Source: Tetracladium setigerum
Taxonomy: Eukaryota; Ascomycota; Leotiomycetes; Helotiales
Length of the DNA stretch: 64,000 bases
Assembly (NCBI GenBank): GCA_031472005.1
Contig: PZJY01000006.1
Coordinates: 2,108,001-2,172,000 of the forward strand
Direction: 5' to 3'
Shown here: in pieces, positions 58,772-64,000 of the stretch
Layout of the letters: every line of letters starts with the position of its first letter
Numbering within the stretch: position 1 is the first letter of the stretch
Program-made: the position numbers and the translations under genes
Notes under the pieces: generated by a model
What the model saw: only the letters and a program-made list of their open reading frames with translations
Told to the model about the DNA's origin: nothing
Databases searched by the model: none

Positions 58772-60920
58772 GATGAGAGTGGAGATATAAACAATGAAGC
58801 GACGCAGTGTCAATTTCAAGGGAAGATATTTGTAGAAGAGGATTGAAAGTTGTGAGAATAAAAGACGAAGATAAATCCATGATGGGCGGGAAATAACTTA
58901 TCCCCCACAGCCTTCCCCCAGCCGAGGGTTGAGGGTGAGCCGTGCCGTTGCGGAGGGACGAGAGTAGCGCGGTTTGCAGCGGCAGAACGGCTAAAGCTTG
59001 GAAAGCGGTCCGGAAGAAAGCCGCTCAAAGTCACGTGCTCAAATCTACTCCAACATAAAGGAGAAGTACTTCCTGTATCAGATGAACTAAAGAGAAATGG
59101 AACGAATGTGTCCCTCTAGTAGTATGAGTTCGAGTAGCTCGATATGTTGGCCTTATAACCTCAAGCTTGAGTGGTGTTACATTTTCACATATCGACTCCT
59201 GTCCACGAATTCTCATACCAATCAATAGGGGTTAAGTATAGGGCCGTAGATTGACTAGCTCTCCTTTGAGTACATCTTTGTTGTTTACCCTTTGCCAATC
59301 TAGAAGTCTTTCCATAGTCGTTCACTACTGTCGGTCTCTAGGTACGCGTTATCCCGTATCATTATTCGCTACATTTAGGAGCATTCGAAACTCGTAACTC
59401 TTTAAGAGGAAGTCCGCTTCTAGGTATGTTTCATCCATCAATCACGTCCATTGCCAACCATCAACAACTTGGTCATTGTGCGCCCTTGCAATAATCACCG
59501 CGAGATCAATATGCAACAGTGTTTGGGAATGTTGTCAATGTCTTACCAATAGACAAATACTACTTCTGGCTCGAGCAATAATCTCGAGGCCTTTTTCATG
59601 CTGCCAAAGGACCGATGAACAATCCTTCGAGTTACATGTTCCCCGCGCTCAACATTGATTACCTATTACGAGTATTGGGCATCCAAATAAGTGCAAGCGA
59701 CGATCCAATACCGAAACCATATCGACACGTTGTGTTGTGCTACAGCAGCACAACCGCACTACTCACGCTCCCCAAGCATTATTCTTCCAGCACACCATGA
59801 TGTCACACAAGTCCCTGCTAGAGTCTGGAAAGGGGAAAAGGGGGCGCGGCTATTATTTCGGTGATACGGCGGTACTCTCGTACTACTCATAAGCGCGACC
59901 GATTCATGGGCAAGGGACTAGGATAGTTGCAGACTTATCCACCCCCAAACAGCCACATCGGAGATACCCAAGTGTCATGACCAGGCGGACACAAGATTCC
60001 GAATCGAGATCTGAGATTTTGCGACGTGCAACAAGATGCTCAGGCTCCCAAGAGGTGATCTGACATGCAGGCTGGAATGATAAATGATGGTGGAAGGGAG
60101 ACCGATAGTATTTCGAAGTCCGTAGTATTTAGGACTGGGAGAAAGCGAGGAAAGGGGAGAGATACACCACAAACACGTCTAAGCGAGGAGGTGTTTTGTT
60201 TACAGTACTTGCCTCCTGGATTTGTTGTGAGCCTGGTGACTAAGTCTTTTATTATTCGGGATCATCAGACATTTAGCTACTGTGTAGGACAATAACATGC
60301 CGGTAATCTAATCATACCTACCCTTCGACATAATATAGAACTTTACTTTGTATACCTGGACGATGAGCCTCCTTCTTGAGCTGCCAGTCAGGAGATTAGG
60401 CCAGGCTGGTCCGGGGTAGTACTTTGTTCCTTTTCTCCATGAACACTTCCAAACACCATCTGGATGCTTCTTCTTCCTGCTTCCATTAATAAGATATTCT
60501 GGAAGATGAAAAAAGGACCCTGAATATCTCCCCCTCCAACTCCAAGAATCCGTCGTCCCCCTCCCTTGCCAACCTGGAAACGATAATTCGATGCAGGGTC
60601 CAAGGCTTGCTTCCAAGCATTCTTGGGCTCATGCAGAAGACGTCACGAACGGCCACTGTGGTGTTCGTGTTGAATTGTAAATTTACAATGATACATATTA
60701 AATGGATGAAAGGTCAACTCGTGGGAGTACTGTACCATCTCATCTATCCAGCTTCATAATAATTTATTTAATTAACATTTCGGCTTTTCCCTCGTCGCGT
60801 TGCCCTTCTCTCTCTACCAGGTGGTCGGTCGTTTGATGGCCAACAGCCCAGCCCCCCTTGTTGCTTTGTCATTTCACGTGATGCGACGACGGCTGGCGCT
60901 ATGCAAGCGAGGAACATCGG

Positions 60921-60970
60921 GCGATCGATGTTCTGCGATCTGAAGGACTTCATGATCCCGCTGGCGATCG
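60921..60970. promoter_or_regulatory. GATC cluster, candidate White Collar complex binding site
   Basis: Four GATC tetramers lie within 50 bp at 60923, 60937, 60954 and 60966, three of them preceded by GC (GCGATC). The first is part of GCGATCGATG. White Collar complexes bind paired imperfect GATC/CGAT elements in frq promoters (light-response elements and clock box). The position is about 600 bp above the frq ATG. Binding is inferred. Confidence 0.5.
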
Positions 60971-61479
60971 GAATCTGTGGCCTCACATCTACTTCTCTCT
61001 GTCCCTCCCACCACTCCACTCCACTCAACTCTACCCACCCCCCAAACGCCAGAGTCCAGACCCTGAAGCAAAGAGCAATAATGCCTGAACAGATGCAGAT
61101 GCAGCGCCCATTCCATGATCTCCGAGCACCCACGCAGCCACTCCTCCTGCTGTTTTTTTTGGGCACCCACGACGATGGGTGATGTGATGGCGTCGAACGA
61201 CCTGGCCTGGCAGAAAGTCTGCTGCTGCTGCTGGTCAACAAAGCAAGCCGCCGATAGAGCTCGCACCTCGAAACAAACCTTCTTTTTCTGCGCCGCTATT
61301 TCTCTGTTTCTCTATATTCCTCTCTCTCTCTATTCCCCTAGCATCTATCCCATTATCTCTATCTCTTTTACCTTGACCCTCTCCGAAGCGTCAGTCATCT
61401 CTTCGTAGCATATACCTATCTACCTTTACTTTTCTCTCTCTCCCCCCAAAACATCTACAACGGTTCCCTTTCCACGCGC

Positions 61480-61533
61480 ATGGCGCAACGAGATGGCCAA
61501 AGATCGTACTACTGCCATTCAGAAGTAGATTAG
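61480..61533 (+). other. Upstream ORF in the frq leader
   Basis: ATG at 61480 opens 17 codons (MAQRDGQRSYYCHSEVD) ending in TAG, 28 bp before the frq ATG. The context GCGCATGG is fair. uORFs in frq leaders affect FRQ translation in Neurospora; a similar role here is inference. Confidence 0.5.
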
Positions 61534-61561
61534 ATCACTTCGACTAGATTGGAGGAGGACC

Positions 61562-64000
61562 ATGGAAAGAACTCACCCTCGGAGACGACCAGCGCATCTT
61601 TCCGTTAGCATGCAGCGTGTTGCTACCTCCGATCACCAGTCTCAACAATCCTCGGAATTGGGCAAACCAGCAGCACTTCAAACCAGCGATTCCTCGGACG
61701 AGAATGCCGCACAAAGTGAGCGGCTTCTCGCCCGCAGGTGGTTCGATCATGCCAACATGAATCCCCAGTCCAATTTCCAACCATTGGAAGGTAAACCGCA
61801 CATGGGCGATGATGAGATCAAGGGTACCCTTAAGTCCTTGCTAACGAACCGTCTATCCAGATGAACCGCCATATTTCATGCCCAAAGATTCCCTGGACAC
61901 GCCGACAAGATCAGGAATTTCAAATGAGCACCCTCAGCAACGACGTATCTTGAATCTTGGCAGGACACAAGCAGCAGCCACTACTGCCAGCAGCAGCAGC
62001 GATGGATACCGGGGCGTGATCGACGATCTGACCATTGCTAACAAGAAGTTGAAGGAGGAAAACAAGAGACTGCGCAAGGCCTACGATCCGCACCTCGCGA
62101 AAGACCGGCTGTTCGAGGTCACTATACACAAATTGTCCGCTGGGAACAGGAGGCTGTTGGAAAATAAACTCCGAGAATTCGCCGCAACTCTAGACGAGAG
62201 CACATCCGGCAGTTCGATTCAAGATTCTACTACCAGTGCTCCAACCAAGCTCAAGAAATCCATCAGCTCGGACTCCAGCTCACATCCTGTAGATTCAGCA
62301 TATTCCTCCATGACACATTCTGATTCAACGACTACCTTGCCCCATGATGTAAAAGACGAGCCTACGCAGGGAAGCGCACAGAAAATCCAGAACTATCTGC
62401 AGAATATCCCAGTGGGACATTTACCTAAGCAATTCGCCGCCATGACTGTCCGTCAGAAACAGAAGCTTGTCGTGCAACGTTTAGAACAATTGTTCACTGG
62501 AAAATTAAGTGCACCAATTGACGCGGATAGCCAACCCTACCAGCAAGAACAGGTTTCTCAGTCAGCCAGACCATCCGAGAAGGGGATGTTGTCTGGTGGA
62601 GGCGTGAGGGAAGCGCATATGTTGCTCAACCCGATTGAGATCGACTCGAGACCAATGAATTCGAAGAGCCCGTGCAACAGCGAAATTCGAATCTCGAAGG
62701 GTTCAACTGGATCCCCTAGTAGTCTTCCGCTTGACAATTCAGGACAAAGACCTACCCGACCGCTTGATCTCGATCCGGATCGGGCCCAAATTCCTTCAGA
62801 AAATGTGGACTATCTTCGCCACCTTGGCTTGTCAACAACGCAACTTACCAGTGAAGATAGTTCAGATGCGGAGCCTGATGCTCAGGGATGGATATATCTC
62901 AACCTCCTCATCAACATGGCGCAACTACACATAATCAATGTTACTCCCGATTTCGTTCGACAGGCTGTCCAAGATGTGAGCGACAAATTCCAGATTTCAG
63001 AAGATGGTCACAAGTTGCGGTGGAGAGGAGGATCGAAAGGCACGCAACTCAGTAGTGATAGCGGTAGGAATAGCGGACCTGATCAATCGCCAAACGAAAG
63101 TGACAGTGTCGGTACTGATGGTGGAAAGCGAAGGAAGGTCAACCTCGGTCGTTTTGCTCCCATTCCTGCCAAGGTCCAGCGCTCATATCCTTCGCAAGGT
63201 CCACTGCGCGGGAGAGGGGATATTTACTACAGGCCACTTTTCAATCATCAAAATTCATTTTCTGATAGTTCACAAGTTTCAACCAGCTCGGCATCAAAGA
63301 ATGAGTATGACGCTCTCGGATACAAACCAGGTCACTGGAGAAATCAACGTTCATGGAGCGCCATCTCTCAATCAGATTCGCAACGCAAGAAGCGCCGAGA
63401 CGATGGCACAATGGTTTTCTACAGCAATGCCCGTTTTTGTACGGACCTCTCTGGTGACCGGGATGTTCCCCTTCCAATTCATGTGTCTGGGGCCGGAGAG
63501 GATGGTTTCAGCAACCATACACACAATGCGTTGGGCTGTGAAGCACCCCAAAATCGGCCTCCCTTCTCAAGAACTGAATCGGGATCACTTCTTGCTCACA
63601 GGCCATTCAAGAGACCAGTTTATGTCGAAACGGATGATACTCCACCCAGTTCGCCAGACCTTCTCGTTTATAACATGGAGGATAGCAATCTCAGATCCGA
63701 CAAATTTTCCAATCCCCCCTACCAAGCTTTTGAAGTGTGCGGAAATTCTGGCATAAGACCAGAAGACCACTTCGCAGTCCACGTCGATACCCGACGAACG
63801 AGAACAAGTACTCCTCACACCAAACTCTCTAAATTCTCTGCCCCACGATCTGGAATGAAGAAGTTCCATCATCACATCACCACTTCAGCACTAGACTCCT
63901 TTGCAAACCTCAGTTCCCACGATATAATAACGGAGAAACTGGCATCCTTGACCACGCTCACCTCGCCCCAAACAACGCGAAGGTCCCAACCATCAACTGA
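61562..64000 (+). CDS. frq: Frequency clock protein FRQ (partial, 3' end outside window)
   Basis: Central negative element of the fungal circadian clock; FRQ with the FRH helicase and casein kinase 1 inhibits the White Collar complex and is itself phosphorylated through the day. Exon 1 is 61562-61790, the 70-bp intron 61791-61860, and exon 2 runs to the window end without a stop: 789 residues visible of an expected ~950-1000. The coiled coil for dimerisation is at about 128-170 (VIDDLTIANKKLKEENKRLR, HLAKDRLFEVTIHKLSAGN). A casein-kinase-contact region follows (QKLVVQRLEQLFTG, about 255-270). The FRH-binding block is near 418-470 (QGWIYLNLLINMAQLHIINV, VSDKFQISEDGHKLRWRGG), and a nuclear signal GGKRRKVNLG near 495. 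Many SP/SS sites suit multiple phosphorylation. The intron falls at LE/DEPPYF, close to the start, as in other frq genes. Confidence 0.95.

Larger units (their letters stand above)
58772..61561 (+). promoter_or_regulatory. frq upstream region and long leader
   Basis: About 2.8 kb between the SCOT start and the frq start, with no supportable protein gene. The last ~400 bases are pyrimidine-rich (TCTCTC tracts near 61320-61440) as in a leader. It contains upstream ATGs, including a 77-codon frame at 61175-61408 and a 17-codon frame at 61480-61533, and a cluster of GATC motifs at 60921-60970. Known frq genes have long 5' regions with uORFs, light-response elements and an antisense transcript; only the first two are visible here. 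Confidence 0.6.

Noticed and set aside
58772..61561. A protein gene in the frq upstream region (for example minus-strand frames at 60768-61266)
   Set aside because: Frames are short, overlap each other and carry no domain; an antisense frq RNA is possible but cannot be seen from sequence alone.
1..64000. tRNA or rRNA genes
   Set aside because: No A-box/B-box pair with a cloverleaf-compatible arrangement was noticed by eye; a covariance-model scan would be needed to exclude them.

Overview
The window is nuclear DNA from a filamentous ascomycete. Genes are split by short GT-AG introns (mostly 46-150 bp, often with a CTAAC-like branch site), and the gene content is typical of Pezizomycotina: a frequency clock gene, a HET-domain gene, a 2EXR gene, WSC and Zn2Cys6 proteins. 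A true FRQ points to the Sordariomycetes/Leotiomycetes side; I lean to Leotiomycetes but cannot prove it from this sequence. No tRNA, rRNA, CRISPR array or intact transposon was seen.

Layout. 0.7-7.4 kb: CCT6 chaperonin subunit (-), prenylcysteine oxidase (+), secreted FAD-linked oxidase (-). 8.9-16.1 kb: small membrane protein (-), a STAND-type N-terminal domain plus ankyrin gene carrying a one-base frameshift (-), WSC-domain surface sensor (-). 16.1-22.9 kb: a gene-poor stretch holding a HET-domain gene flanked by two diverged ~480-bp direct repeats. 22.9-30.9 kb: RING protein (-), J-domain membrane protein (+), GH18 chitinase (+), convergent LysM plus lytic-transglycosylase-like protein (-), mitochondrial peroxiredoxin (+). 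32.3-39.7 kb: Ariadne-type RBR ubiquitin ligase (+), EXO1 (-) and TMA16 (+) head to head. 40.7-42.1 kb: a wrecked SET-domain gene. 43-45.9 kb: a three-exon 79-residue gene (-) and a protein tyrosine phosphatase (+). 46.3-50.8 kb: DJ-1/PfpI-like gene (-), an ~82-bp minisatellite, isochorismatase-like gene (-), Zn2Cys6 regulator (+); both enzyme genes have a one-base frameshift. 51-54.3 kb: a small cysteine-rich secreted protein (-), a possible second one, and MAM33/p32 (+). 54.9-58.8 kb: 2EXR protein (+) and succinyl-CoA:3-ketoacid CoA transferase (-). 58.8-64 kb: a long upstream region and the 5' two thirds or so of frq (+), running off the end.

How they fit together. Housekeeping genes (protein folding, ubiquitin, DNA repair, ribosome assembly, mitochondrial metabolism) alternate with accessory blocks. 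The accessory blocks hold most of the unusual signals: the repeat-flanked HET gene and the STAND/ankyrin gene (both possible allorecognition or immunity parts), the chitinase next to a bacterial-style lytic transglycosylase, the SET pseudogene, and the minisatellite between two frameshifted hydrolase-type genes. At the frq locus a cluster of four GATC motifs and a short upstream ORF look like the light/clock control elements known from other frq genes. Exon joins were done by eye; each spliced gene reported as intact was checked to have a coding length divisible by three.
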